Below are positions 1 to 9,360 of a DNA stretch of 54,163 bases, piece by piece. The DNA comes from Novosphingobium aerophilum (GTDB lineage Bacteria > Pseudomonadota > Alphaproteobacteria > Sphingomonadales > Sphingomonadaceae), in NCBI RefSeq assembly GCF_014230305.1, contig NZ_JACLAU010000023.1, positions 1-54,163 on the forward strand. The letters are read 5' to 3'. Below the pieces are notes generated by a model. The model was not told where the DNA came from, searched no databases, and was given only the letters and a program-made list of their open reading frames with translations. Position 1 is the stretch's first letter. Every line of letters begins with the position of its first letter. Both the position numbers and the translations under genes were made by a program.

Positions 1-110
1 GAAATCGTCGCCTGGCCAAGGATGTCGAGGCAACCCTCAAATCCGCAGCAGCATTCCTCTACGCCGCCGCTGCCATGCTCATGATCCGCCGACTGGCACG
101 CTCAGCGTGA
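1..110 (+). pseudogene. IS5-family transposase, C-terminal end (cut by window edge)
   Basis: The frame that starts at base 3 is open to a TGA at 108-110. It encodes about 35 residues beginning NRRLAKDVEATLKSA and ending RRLARSA. This is the conserved tail of IS5-family DDE transposases: the NRRLAKD stretch lies just after the catalytic glutamate. The same tail, NRRLAKDFEETIASA, occurs in the complete transposase at 25161-25994, so the two are related but not identical. The rest of the gene lies outside the window, so I cannot say whether the element is complete. It marks a mobile-element boundary immediately upstream of the PEP-CTERM gene. Confidence 0.75.
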
Positions 111-130
111 GTTTCGAAACCGACTCTAAG

Positions 131-502
131 ATGAAGCGCACCCTGATCGCCCTCCTGGCACTCGCTGCCACGGTTTCGACCCCGGCCATGGCCACCGGTT
201 CGAAGCACAAGCACTATTGCCGCTGCGGCCACTCGGCCGGTTCGAAGAACTGCGGCGGCAGCAGCTCGAGCTCGAGCACCAGCACCAGCTCGACCAGCTC
301 GTCGTCGAGCGGCGGGTCTTCGTCGGGCGGTTCGTCGTCGGGTGGCACCTCGACCTCTTCGGGTGGTTCGAGCTCGTCGACCACGTCGAGCACCTCGACC
401 GGCGGGACCAAGGTTCCCGAGCCGGGCATGCTGGGTCTGATGGGTCTGACCCTGGTCGGGCTGGGCATGAGCCGCCGCCGTCAGGGCAACGGCGCCGCCT
501 GA
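131..502 (+). CDS. Ser/Gly-rich PEP-CTERM sorting-signal protein
   Basis: Small exported protein of about 123 residues. It begins MKRTLIALLALAATVSTPAMA, a clear Sec signal peptide with an A-M-A cleavage site. A short His/Cys-rich stretch follows (KHKHYCRCGH ... KNCGG). Then comes about 50 residues of almost pure Ser/Gly/Thr in SSSGG-type repeats. The C-terminus has VPEPG, a hydrophobic helix and an RRR tail, which is the PEP-CTERM signal recognised by exosortase. Such proteins are normally cut and anchored or released at the cell surface, often together with exopolysaccharide. I chose the ATG at 131 because it opens the signal peptide; a GTG at 107 gives an implausible extension. The low-complexity core suggests a flexible surface linker or glycosylated spacer. 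No specific function can be named. Confidence 0.85.
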   Translation: MKRTLIALLALAATVSTPAMATGSKHKHYCRCGHSAGSKNCGGSSSSSSTSTSSTSSSSSGGSSSGGSSSGGTSTSSGGSSSSTTSSTSTGGTKVPEPGMLGLMGLTLVGLGMSRRRQGNGAA

Positions 503-507
503 GCTGA

Positions 508-530
508 AGCCCTGCCCGCCGGGCGGGGCT
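508..530. terminator. GC-rich hairpin between convergent genes
   Basis: Bases 508-517 pair with 521-530 (one G-T wobble), giving a 10-bp stem and a 3-nt loop. The hairpin lies exactly between the convergent PEP-CTERM and TPR lipoprotein genes and reaches the stop codon of the latter. There is no T-run, so it is at best a weak or Rho-assisted bidirectional terminator. Confidence 0.5.
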
Positions 531-2077
531 CAGCCCTCCGGACGCAGCCCCGCCGCCTTGGCGCGGGCCAGCCGGGCCCTGAACACGGTGTTCTTCGGGT
601 CGGCGACCAGGGCGGCCTCGATCAAGGCCAGCCCGCGGGGCGCATCCCGACCCGCATCCAATCGAACGACCCCGGCAGCGAACTGCATGTCGGGGTTCGT
701 CGCATCCAGCGCCATGGCGCGGTCCGCCGAGGCGATCGCCAGATCATGCTGGCCCGAACGGCTTGCCGCGATGGCCAGGCGCCGCAGCACTTCGGCATCT
801 TCGCCGCGCGCCTTGAGCGCCGAGTAAGCCGCGACGGCCGCCGGCCATTGCCCGCGCGCCGCGGCATCCTCGCCCTGGCGCATCAGGCGCTGCGTCTCCG
901 CAAGGCCTGACCGGCGCTGGGCGAAGCCGGCGGCCTCGGGCGATCCTGCCGCCCGGGCAGCCCGCTCCGCCAGATCGAGCTCGCGCTCCCCGGCGGCGGC
1001 AGCCTTGGCCAGCGGCCGGATTGTCTCCAGCGCGGTCCGGGCATCTCCGGTGGCAAGCTGCGCCTCGGCCAGCATCAGGCGCGAGTAGGGGTTCTGCGGC
1101 GAGGCGGCGAGCGCCCGGCGGAACAGGGCGCGAGCCTGTTCGGGCTGCCCCAGGTTGAGCAGCGCCTCGGCATAGGCCAGGCCATCGGCCGAGCGCGGAT
1201 CGAGCGAAGCCTCGTAAGGAGCGAGCCGTTCGCGCACCGTGGCCCAATCGCCCTTGAGCTGGGCCACCTGCACCACCCATTCGCGCACCCGGACGTCGTC
1301 CGGCGCGATCGCTTCGGCGGCCTTGACCAGACGCTCGACCTCGTCGTCGCGACCGGCGGCATCGGCCAGGGCCGCCTGGCCGAGCAGCGGCTCGACCCGG
1401 GTCGGGGCCTGCTGGGCTGCCGCAGCGAATACCTTGCGCGCCTCGTCCTGGCGGTCCTGCGCGGCCAGCAGATCGCCCTCGAGCAACTGCACCGACAGGG
1501 CCTTCGCGTCACGCTGCTTGAGCTGCGCGAGCAGGCGCTCGGCAGCCGGCCAGTCCTCGCCATCCATGAGCAGTCGGGCATAGGCGATCAGCAACCGCAT
1601 GTCGTAGCCAGCCGCGGCGCCGGCGGCATAGGCGGACAAGGCGCCGGGCTGGTCCTCCCTGGCCAGAGCGGCCCCGGCCCGGATCCGCCATGCGGCCGGG
1701 CTCTGGTCCCGGGCGAGCAGGGCGACGGCCCGTTCGGGCTGGCCGCGCAGCAGCTCGGCCTCGGCCCGCAGGCGGACCATGTCGGGCGTGCCGGTCGCCT
1801 GGGGACCAAGCTTGTCCAGCGTGGCGATCGCGCCCTCGCCATCCCCCAGGCGGACCTGGACCTGGGCCAGCAGGGCGAGCGCGCCGGGGTCGTCCGGGCG
1901 CTGCTTGAGCAATTGCAGCAGATCGATCCGCGCTGCCTGGTCGCTTTCGGCGGCATAGGCCTCGCGGGCATGGGCCAGGAGCGTGTCGGGATCGGTGGAA
2001 GCACCGCAGGCGCTCAGCAGCAGCAGGCCGGCAGCCATGATGACGGGTCGCAGCATCGGTCTCATGGCGGCAGCCAT
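530..2077 (-). CDS. TPR-repeat lipoprotein
   Basis: Protein of about 515 residues. The N-terminus is a lipoprotein signal with lipobox LSAC, so it should be lipidated and held at the periplasmic face of a membrane. The rest is alpha-helical and built from degenerate tetratricopeptide repeats (recurring patterns such as AEAELLRGQPERAVALL and ALLNLGQPEQARALFRRAL), which form a protein-binding solenoid. It converges on the PEP-CTERM gene. TPR lipoproteins of the PrsT type accompany exosortase/PEP-CTERM systems, but this one is shorter than PrsT, so that link is only a suggestion. The start is uncertain: a TTG at 2086 and ATGs at 2077 and 2065 are in frame, and a GGAAG sequence lies about 12 nt before 2077. 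Confidence 0.8.
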   Translation of the reverse strand: MAAAMRPMLRPVIMAAGLLLLSACGASTDPDTLLAHAREAYAAESDQAARIDLLQLLKQRPDDPGALALLAQVQVRLGDGEGAIATLDKLGPQATGTPDMVRLRAEAELLRGQPERAVALLARDQSPAAWRIRAGAALAREDQPGALSAYAAGAAAGYDMRLLIAYARLLMDGEDWPAAERLLAQLKQRDAKALSVQLLEGDLLAAQDRQDEARKVFAAAAQQAPTRVEPLLGQAALADAAGRDDEVERLVKAAEAIAPDDVRVREWVVQVAQLKGDWATVRERLAPYEASLDPRSADGLAYAEALLNLGQPEQARALFRRALAASPQNPYSRLMLAEAQLATGDARTALETIRPLAKAAAAGERELDLAERAARAAGSPEAAGFAQRRSGLAETQRLMRQGEDAAARGQWPAAVAAYSALKARGEDAEVLRRLAIAASRSGQHDLAIASADRAMALDATNPDMQFAAGVVRLDAGRDAPRGLALIEAALVADPKNTVFRARLARAKAAGLRPEG

Positions 2078-2212
2078 AGCAGGCAAATGCTTCCGATCGG
2101 TTGATCAACAGGCGGCGCTGCCGAGGGGACGGCAGCCGGCGCTCAAGCCCGTGTTTGCAACCGCACCCCTTCCCCTCTATGGGCCCGGCAAACTGGATTT
2201 CCGGAGTAAACC

Positions 2213-3313
2213 ATGGGCTTTCGTTGCGGGATTGTCGGGCTGCCGAATGTCGGCAAGTCGACGCTGTTCAATGCGCTGACCGAAACGCAGGCGGCGCAGG
2301 CGGCGAACTATCCGTTCTGCACGATCGAACCGAACGTGGGCAATGTCGGCGTGCCCGACCCGCGTCTGGACGAACTGGCCCGCATCGCCGGCAGCGCGAA
2401 GATCATTCCGACCCAGTTGGGCTTTGTCGACATTGCGGGACTGGTGCGCGGGGCCAGCAAGGGCGAGGGCCTGGGCAACCAGTTCCTTGGCAACATCCGC
2501 GAGGTCGATGCGATCGTCCACGTGCTGCGCTGCTTCGAGAACGACGACATCCAGCACGTCGACAACAAGGTCGATCCGATCTCGGATGCCGACACGGTCG
2601 AGACCGAGCTGATGCTGGCCGATCTGGAAAGCCTGGAAAAGCGCGTGCCCGCGGCCCAGAAGAAGGCGGCGGCCGGGGACAAGGAAAACAAGATCATCGC
2701 CTCGGTGCTGGGCCAGGCGCTCGAGCTGCTGCGCGAGGGCAAGCCCGCCCGGCTGACCCAGCCGAAGGACGATGAAGAGGCGCGGGTGTTTCGCCAGGCC
2801 CAGCTGCTCACCGCCAAGCCCGTGCTCTATGTCTGCAATGTCGAGGAAGAGAGCGCGGCCGAAGGCAACGCCTTCTCTGCCCGCGTGTTCGAAAAGGCCA
2901 AGGCCGAGGGCGCCAATGCGGTGATCGTCTCGGCCGCGATCGAGGCCGATCTGGTCGGAATGGATGCCGAGGAGCGGCTCGCGTTCCTTGAGGAGATGGG
3001 GCTGCATGAAACCGGGCTGGCCCGGGTGATCCGGGCCGGTTACGACCTGCTGCACCTGCTCACCTTCTTCACCGTGGGGCCGAAGGAGGCGCGCGCCTGG
3101 ACCGTCCACCAGGGCGCCAAGGCCCCCGAAGCGGCGGGCGAGATCCATTCCGACATGCAGCGCGGGTTCATTCGCGCCGAAACGATCGCCTATGCCGACT
3201 ATGTCGCCCTGGGTGGTGAAACCGGGGCGAAGGATGCCGGCAAACTGCGCCAGGAAGGCAAGGAGTACGTGGTGCAGGACGGTGACGTGATGCACTTCAA
3301 GTTCAACGTCTAA
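2213..3313 (+). CDS. ychF: Redox-regulated ATPase YchF (Obg-like)
   Basis: A 366-residue protein of normal YchF/OLA1 length. Visible motifs are the P-loop GLPNVGKST (about residues 9-17), the G3 motif DIAGLVRGASKGEG (about 73-86) and NVEE in place of the NKxD motif, which is why this family prefers ATP to GTP. A coiled-coil insert lies in the middle and a TGS domain at the C-terminus, ending VMHFKFNV. YchF binds ribosomes and takes part in the oxidative-stress response. The start at 2213 is a good match to the conserved MGFRCGIVGLPNVGKS opening and follows a GGAG-type Shine-Dalgarno. It is transcribed alone, with the next gene 43 bp downstream. Confidence 0.97.
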   Translation: MGFRCGIVGLPNVGKSTLFNALTETQAAQAANYPFCTIEPNVGNVGVPDPRLDELARIAGSAKIIPTQLGFVDIAGLVRGASKGEGLGNQFLGNIREVDAIVHVLRCFENDDIQHVDNKVDPISDADTVETELMLADLESLEKRVPAAQKKAAAGDKENKIIASVLGQALELLREGKPARLTQPKDDEEARVFRQAQLLTAKPVLYVCNVEEESAAEGNAFSARVFEKAKAEGANAVIVSAAIEADLVGMDAEERLAFLEEMGLHETGLARVIRAGYDLLHLLTFFTVGPKEARAWTVHQGAKAPEAAGEIHSDMQRGFIRAETIAYADYVALGGETGAKDAGKLRQEGKEYVVQDGDVMHFKFNV

Positions 3314-3356
3314 GGCGCTATATCCCGGCCGGGCTGATCGATCGGGATGGCGTTCG

Positions 3357-3791
3357 ATGGATTGTGGAACCTCGGATGCGGGCGTGAGTGCCGACTGCGC
3401 GGGTGACAGCTCCGCCTTCGGGTTTGCGGATGTGACTATCCCCGTCACTGCCGAAGAGGCCGACCGGGCCGATCTGGAAGCACTGGTTCCGATGCTGCTC
3501 GGGGCGATCGCCCCCACGCTCTTCCTCGTGATCCTGCTGGGCATGCTGTTTCCGCGCGTGTCGTGGTCGGTTTTGCTGCTGATCCCGTTCATGGCTGCGG
3601 TGGTGGCACCTTACTGGATTGCCTGGCGCTCCGGTCGTCCGCTGCGGATCGGTGGGACCCGGGTCCGGGGTCAGGCCCGGGGGCGCATCCTGGTCGCGGG
3701 TGCCCTCTCCGCGCTGATCCTGTTGTTTTTCACCAAGCCCGCGCTGTGGTGGCTGGCTGAATGGCTGGCGCAGCGTCTGCCGCAGTGGTGA
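3357..3791 (+). CDS. Hypothetical inner-membrane protein
   Basis: A 144-residue protein I do not recognise. The first 45 residues are acidic and soluble. Then follow at least three hydrophobic segments: about 46-65 (MLLGAIAPTLFLVILLGMLF), 70-90 (VLLLIPFMAAVVAPYWIAW) and 110-130 (ILVAGALSALILLFF). A basic loop between the second and third predicts a cytoplasmic loop. It lies 43 bp after ychF and 53 bp before a small putative copper-associated gene. The Shine-Dalgarno is weak, so the start is uncertain. High third-position GC and a consistent membrane pattern support a real gene. Confidence 0.65.
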   Translation: MDCGTSDAGVSADCAGDSSAFGFADVTIPVTAEEADRADLEALVPMLLGAIAPTLFLVILLGMLFPRVSWSVLLLIPFMAAVVAPYWIAWRSGRPLRIGGTRVRGQARGRILVAGALSALILLFFTKPALWWLAEWLAQRLPQW

Positions 3792-3832
3792 ACCTTCGTC
3801 CCTCCCCCCTTCCCCGAAACACGGCGTGGGCC

Positions 3833-3838
3833 TATAGG
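3833..3838 (+). promoter_or_regulatory. Possible -10 box of a leaderless gene
   Basis: TATAGG lies six bases before the ATG at 3845, so transcription would start at or next to the start codon. No Shine-Dalgarno is present in the few bases between. A similar CTATAGGG sequence occurs upstream of the tRNA-Lys gene. This is inferred from spacing only. Confidence 0.4.
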
Positions 3839-3844
3839 ACCCCC

Positions 3845-4171
3845 ATGTTCCGCCACCTGCTGGCCTTCCTGCTGATCTTCGGCCTTGCCCTGCCGGCCAT
3901 GGCGGCGCCGCTGCATTGCGCCACCATGGCGCAGCCTGCGGCGATGACCGCGCACCACCGACACGGGGACCATCATCAGCAGGCGCCGCAAGCGCCCGCC
4001 AAGGCCGCCCCCATGCAGGACTGCCTCGGCTGCGCCGCCCTGCGCGAACCCTTGCCCCCGCCAGCCGGGCTGGTTGCCCTGCCCGCGCTGCCGCTGATCG
4101 CTCCCCGGTTGGCGGCGATGGTCGGCCATCGCCCCGCGCCCGAAACACCGCCTCCGCGGCCCCTGTCCTGA
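3845..4171 (+). CDS. Small exported His/Met/Cys protein, CopL-like
   Basis: A 108-residue protein. Residues 1-21 form a signal peptide (MFRHLLAFLLIFGLALPAMA). The mature part has a His-rich segment (HHRHGDHHQQ), several Met residues, an MQDCLGCAAL cysteine pair and a Pro-rich tail. The layout resembles the small CopL/DUF2946-type proteins that sit next to copper resistance genes, and it resembles the protein at 15755-16111 in the copper island. The next gene, 54 bp downstream in the same direction, encodes an outer-membrane protein with a His/Met-rich start, so a chromosomal copper-handling pair is a reasonable inference. Metal binding is not proven by the sequence. Confidence 0.65.
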   Translation: MFRHLLAFLLIFGLALPAMAAPLHCATMAQPAAMTAHHRHGDHHQQAPQAPAKAAPMQDCLGCAALREPLPPPAGLVALPALPLIAPRLAAMVGHRPAPETPPPRPLS

Positions 4172-4225
4172 TCGCCGCGCACGCCCCGGCGTGCCCCACG
4201 CTTTCAAAGACAGGATTGATTTTCC

Positions 4226-5542
4226 ATGCTTCGTACCACGTTGGTGGCGCTGGCCTGCGCCACCGCCCTTCCCGCTGTTGCCCATGGTCAGCAGGCTACC
4301 CCTTCCCCTCAAGACCATTCCCGGATGGACCATTCCAGGATGGGCCATCCGCAGATGGACCACTCGGGCATGAACCAGTCCGGCAGGCCAGGTGCGGGGG
4401 CGAGCCCGGCGTTCTCCACCGGATCGGGCACGGCTCGCCTGCCCGGGGCCGAGCCGCATGGTCCGGCCTTTCACCTTATGGCCGGCGACTGGATGGTCAT
4501 GCTCCATGGCATCGCCTCGGCCCAGTACACGGCCGCCAGCGGCCCGCGAGGCAGTGACAAGCTCTACACCACCTCGATGCTGATGGGCACGGTGAGCCGC
4601 GCCACGGGCTGGGGCAAGGTGCAGGTCCGCACCATGCTGAGCCACGAGCCCACGCTGCGCCGCGATGGCTATCCCAACCTCTTCGCCACGGGTGAGACCG
4701 CTTACGGCAAGCCCCTGGTCGACCGTCAGCATCCGCACGATCTGGTGATGGAGCTGTCGGCCCGGGTCGACGTGAACGTGGCTCCGGACACGGCGCTGTT
4801 TCTCTATGGCGGACCGGCTGGCGAGCCGGCGCTGGGGCCGAGCATGTTCATGATGCGCGGCTCGGCGATCTATAACCCCGAGCCGCCGATCACGCACCAC
4901 TGGTTCGATTCCACCCACATCACCTATGGCGTGGTGACCGCCGGGGTGACGAGCCGGCTGTTCCAGATTGAGGCCTCGGCCTTCCGCGGGCGCGAGCCGG
5001 ACGAGCGGCGGTGGAACATCGAAACCGGCAAGCTCGATTCCTGGTCGGTCCGCGGCACGCTGACGCCGTCTCCGCGCTGGGCGATCCAGGCGAGCTATGG
5101 CCAGATCAAGGAGCCGGAGGCGACCCATCCCGGCGAGGACGAGCGGCGCTTCACCGCCTCGGCCCACTATGCCGACGGTCGGCGCCTCTCCGCCATGCTG
5201 GCCTTCAGCGCCAAGCGGCGGGTGCCCGGAGAGACGCTGACCGCGATGATCGCCGAAGCCAACTGGAAGCTGGGTCCGCACAACGCCCTGTTCGGCCGGA
5301 TCGAGAACGTCGGCAATGACGAGCTCTTTCCCGATCACGCCAAGGGCACCGGCGATCACGAGCATGCCGAACGGGTGACCAAGCTCCAGGCCGGCTATGC
5401 CCGACTGGTGCCGACGGCAGTGGGCGAAATGGCGCTGGGCGCCACGGTGAGCACCTTCGCCAAGCCGGCCAGCCTGTCGGCCGCTTATGGCCGGACCCCG
5501 GTCCAGGCCACCCTCTTCGCCCGGATCCGGATCGGTCGATAG
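4226..5542 (+). CDS. Putative outer-membrane barrel protein with His/Met-rich N-terminus
   Basis: A 438-residue protein with a signal peptide ending about residue 21 (VAHG). A segment of repeated Met-Asp-His motifs follows (HSRMDHSRMGHPQMDHSGMN, about 30-50), typical of copper-resistance proteins such as CopB. The remainder has alternating amphipathic strands (for example WAIQASYGQIKE, RRFTASAHYADG) suggestive of a beta-barrel, and ends VQATLFARIRIGR, consistent with an outer-membrane insertion signal. It is not a close CopB match. It probably forms an operon with the small CopL-like gene upstream. A role in copper export or sequestration at the outer membrane is inference from the motif and the neighbour. 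Confidence 0.6.
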   Translation: MLRTTLVALACATALPAVAHGQQATPSPQDHSRMDHSRMGHPQMDHSGMNQSGRPGAGASPAFSTGSGTARLPGAEPHGPAFHLMAGDWMVMLHGIASAQYTAASGPRGSDKLYTTSMLMGTVSRATGWGKVQVRTMLSHEPTLRRDGYPNLFATGETAYGKPLVDRQHPHDLVMELSARVDVNVAPDTALFLYGGPAGEPALGPSMFMMRGSAIYNPEPPITHHWFDSTHITYGVVTAGVTSRLFQIEASAFRGREPDERRWNIETGKLDSWSVRGTLTPSPRWAIQASYGQIKEPEATHPGEDERRFTASAHYADGRRLSAMLAFSAKRRVPGETLTAMIAEANWKLGPHNALFGRIENVGNDELFPDHAKGTGDHEHAERVTKLQAGYARLVPTAVGEMALGATVSTFAKPASLSAAYGRTPVQATLFARIRIGR

Positions 5543-5592
5543 GACGCCCGGCCCCGTCCGCTCCGCTCAACGCGCCCGGTCAAAGCTTTCGC

Positions 5593-6105
5593 TCAACAGC
5601 GTAGCATGCCGGGCGCGGTGAAGACGATCTGGTCCCACGCGTCGCGGATCGTCAGGACTGCGGGCCAGGCGAGGCTCTCGACGCCCAGCGCGGTGCCATC
5701 GCCGGCAGCGCGGGCCAGGGTGATTGAGTGGCTCTTGCCGACATAATGGGCGCGCAGACTGGGCACGAGTTCTGCGCTGCCCACGTCGGCCGCCAGGATC
5801 ATTACGCGCCCCGCCACCTTGACCAGCGCCCGCCGGCCGTTGGCGAGCAGGATCGGCGGGGTGCCGGGCTGGCTGGCCGAGGCGAAGCGGCAGGCCGGTC
5901 CGCCGAACCGGTCAGTGGCAGGATTGCGCTCTGCGAGGGGCTCCGGGCTCAGCGCGACCGGTGGCGGATGGACCTTCTGGGCGGCTTCGACCATCGCTAT
6001 GGCTCGGGCATCGTCCCGGGCCTGGCGGGCCGGGTCGGCGGCCGGGTGGCATGCGGTGAGCAGCCCGCCGATGCAGGCGCCGAGCCAGCTCCGGAAGCCC
6101 GGCAT
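5593..6105 (-). CDS. Putative lipoprotein overlapping mutL
   Basis: A protein of about 170 residues that I do not recognise. It starts MPGFRSWLGACIGGLLTACH, a lipoprotein-like signal with TAC as the possible lipid-attachment Cys. The mature part has a Pro-rich linker followed by a mixed domain ending IVFTAPGMLRC. I chose 6105 because its ATG overlaps the mutL stop codon as ATGA, the usual sign of translational coupling; the longer frame has no signal peptide. Being coupled to mutL does not imply a repair role, since the protein should be exported. Confidence 0.65.
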   Translation of the reverse strand: MPGFRSWLGACIGGLLTACHPAADPARQARDDARAIAMVEAAQKVHPPPVALSPEPLAERNPATDRFGGPACRFASASQPGTPPILLANGRRALVKVAGRVMILAADVGSAELVPSLRAHYVGKSHSITLARAAGDGTALGVESLAWPAVLTIRDAWDQIVFTAPGMLRC

Positions 6106-7991
6106 CAGGCCCGGCCGAACAGTTTCTCGATGTCGCCATGCGCCAGCTTCACCCAGGTCGGGCGGCCGTGATTGCACTGACCCGACCGGGGGGTGCGTTC
6201 CATTTCGCGAAGCAGGGCGTTCATCTCTGCCACGGACAACGCGCGACCGGCCCGGACGGATCCATGGCAGGCCATGGTCGCCAGCACGAGGTCGAGCCGC
6301 TCGCCCAGCAGCAGCGCCGTCCCGTGCAGCGCGATATCGTCGGCGATGTCGCGCACCAGCGCGGCGATGTCGCCGCCGGCCAGGGGAGCGGGGACCGCCC
6401 GGACCAGCATGGCATCGGGCCCGAACCGCTCGATCGCCAGGCCGAACCGGGCAAGGTCCGCGGCGCAGTCCTCCAGCCGGTCACAGGCCGGCTCGTCCAG
6501 CTCGACCACCTCGGGGATCAGCAGCGCCTGGCTTGCGGCCAGTCGGTCGCCCGCTCCGGCCGCCTTGAGCCGTTCCAGCACCAGCCGTTCGTGAGCGGCA
6601 TGCTGATCGACGATCACCAGCCCGTCGGCCGCTTCGGCCACGATATAGGTCTGCGCCACCTGCCCGCGCGCAACCCCGAGCGGGAAAGCGGCGGCATCGT
6701 CGCCCCCTTCCCCCGGGCCCGGGTCGATCGCCGGTTCGGCCCGGCCAACCGGAGCCAGACCGGCCGAAGTGAGACCGCCCGAAGTGTAACTGGCCGGAGA
6801 CATCACCTCGCGCTCGTACTGGCGCCAGGCCAGCCCCGCCTCGTGGACACGCGGCGAGGGGGCCGAATGCTCCCGCCCGAAGAGCGAACCGAGCGCTGGC
6901 GCGGGAGGCACAGGCGGGGCCGCAGGGCCGAGCGGTTCGACTTGCCACTGGCCCATCGCCGCCACCGAGGCGGGCTGCGCGCTGCGTCCGGCGCCCCCCT
7001 CCAGCGCGTGACGCAGGCCGGAAACCAGGAACCCGCGGATGAAGGCGGGATCGCGGAAGCGCACCTCGGTCTTGGCCGGGTGGACGTTGACGTCGACCTC
7101 TTCGGGGGGAACCTCCAGGAACAGGGCCAGGACGGCGTGACGATCGCGCGCCAGCATGTCGGCATAGGCGCCGCGCACCGCGCCGATCAGCAGGCGGTCC
7201 TTCACCGGGCGGCCATTGACGAACAGGTACTGGTGATCGGCGACCCCGCGATTGAAGGTCGGCAGCCCCGCGACGCCGGTCAGCCGCGCGACCGCGCCGG
7301 TGCCGAACCCCCGCTCCGCCTCGATCGCCACGCCCTCGTCGGCCAGTTCGCGGGCGACCAGCTGGGCGACCCGCCGGGCGAGGCCCTCGCCCCCCTGGAT
7401 CGCCAGGGCACGGCGCCCGTCGTGCTCCAGCACGAAGCCCACGTCGGGCCGCGCCATGGCCAGGCGGCGGACGACGTCGAGGCAGGCGGCATATTCGGAG
7501 CGAGCGGAACGGAGGAACTTGCGGCGGGCTGGGATGCGGGCAAACAGGTCCGTCACGCGGATGCGGGTGCCCGGCGGCAGTGCGGCGGGTCCGTCCAGCA
7601 CCACGTCGCCGTGATCGACCACCCGCTGCCACCCCTCGGCATGGCTTCCGGGCCGGCTCTCGATGGTCAGCCGGGCGACGCTGGCGATCGACGGCAAGGC
7701 CTCGCCGCGGAAACCCAGGGTGGTGACCAGCTCGATCGCCTCGTCGGGCAGCTTGGACGTGGCGTGGCGCTCCAGCGCGAGCGCCATCTCCGCCCGGTCC
7801 ATGCCGCAGCCGTCATCCGTGACCTCGATCAGGTCGAGTCCGCCACCGGCCAGCCGCACCGTGATCTGCCCCGCCCCGGCATCGATCGCGTTCTCGACCA
7901 GCTCCTTCAGGGCGGCCGCCGGACGCTCGACCACCTCGCCCGCGGCGATGCGGTTGATCAGGGTCTCCGGCAGGCGGCGGATCGTGGGCAT
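6105..7991 (-). CDS. mutL: DNA mismatch repair protein MutL
   Basis: About 628 residues. The N-terminal GHKL ATPase shows ELVENAIDAG (ATP/Mg2+ binding), DDGCGM and GFRGEALPSIASVARL. The C-terminal domain has DQHAAHERLVLE, matching the DQHA-X2-E-X4-E metal-binding motif of MutL endonucleases, and also ACHGS and CNHGRP. This is therefore the nicking type of MutL found in bacteria lacking MutH, and it acts with MutS to license strand removal. The start at 7991 (MPTIRRLPETLINRIAAGEV) is the conserved family start; an upstream in-frame ATG adds 13 unconserved residues. It is divergent from mreB, with 217 bp between the starts for both promoters. Confidence 0.97.
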   Translation of the reverse strand: MPTIRRLPETLINRIAAGEVVERPAAALKELVENAIDAGAGQITVRLAGGGLDLIEVTDDGCGMDRAEMALALERHATSKLPDEAIELVTTLGFRGEALPSIASVARLTIESRPGSHAEGWQRVVDHGDVVLDGPAALPPGTRIRVTDLFARIPARRKFLRSARSEYAACLDVVRRLAMARPDVGFVLEHDGRRALAIQGGEGLARRVAQLVARELADEGVAIEAERGFGTGAVARLTGVAGLPTFNRGVADHQYLFVNGRPVKDRLLIGAVRGAYADMLARDRHAVLALFLEVPPEEVDVNVHPAKTEVRFRDPAFIRGFLVSGLRHALEGGAGRSAQPASVAAMGQWQVEPLGPAAPPVPPAPALGSLFGREHSAPSPRVHEAGLAWRQYEREVMSPASYTSGGLTSAGLAPVGRAEPAIDPGPGEGGDDAAAFPLGVARGQVAQTYIVAEAADGLVIVDQHAAHERLVLERLKAAGAGDRLAASQALLIPEVVELDEPACDRLEDCAADLARFGLAIERFGPDAMLVRAVPAPLAGGDIAALVRDIADDIALHGTALLLGERLDLVLATMACHGSVRAGRALSVAEMNALLREMERTPRSGQCNHGRPTWVKLAHGDIEKLFGRA

Positions 7992-8208
7992 CGTGCTGTC
8001 TTGGGACGTAAGGGACGCGAAAGGCACCAACTAACGACGAAGCGGCCGGAATTCGAGCCGACCGTCCCGCCTGTCCCCGCCTTTCGCGACAAAATTTTGG
8101 CCTTTGCCGCAGCGCTGCGCTAAGGAGCCGCGTCCCTAACCACAGGCAGGCGCTTTCCGGGTCGCGGAAAGGACCGCCGCTGAGCCAAGAAGGCACGGAA
8201 ATCCCTAG

Positions 8209-9255
<1,047 letters not shown>

Positions 9256-9360
9256 GCGGGGTTCGAACGGGTTGCGTAACCGATCGGGGGGAAGACCCGC
9301 ACCGCGGCCTGTCGCCGGGCCGGTGACGCCCCCCCGGGCCGGACAGTGAAGGAGCAGCGC

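Noticed and set aside
217..507. CRISPR-like repeats in the Ser-rich region
   Set aside because: The repeats are short, in frame and encode Ser/Gly; there are no spacers.
744..1581. Long overlapping frames in the TPR lipoprotein gene
   Set aside because: High-GC shadow frames rich in Arg/Ala/Gly with no motifs; the lipoprotein frame has a signal peptide and repeat pattern.
2177..3592. 471-residue frame antisense to ychF
   Set aside because: It is the mirror of the ychF coding frame; no recognisable domain and ychF is certain.
6138..8123. 661-residue frame antisense to mutL
   Set aside because: Shadow frame; mutL has all its catalytic motifs on the other strand.
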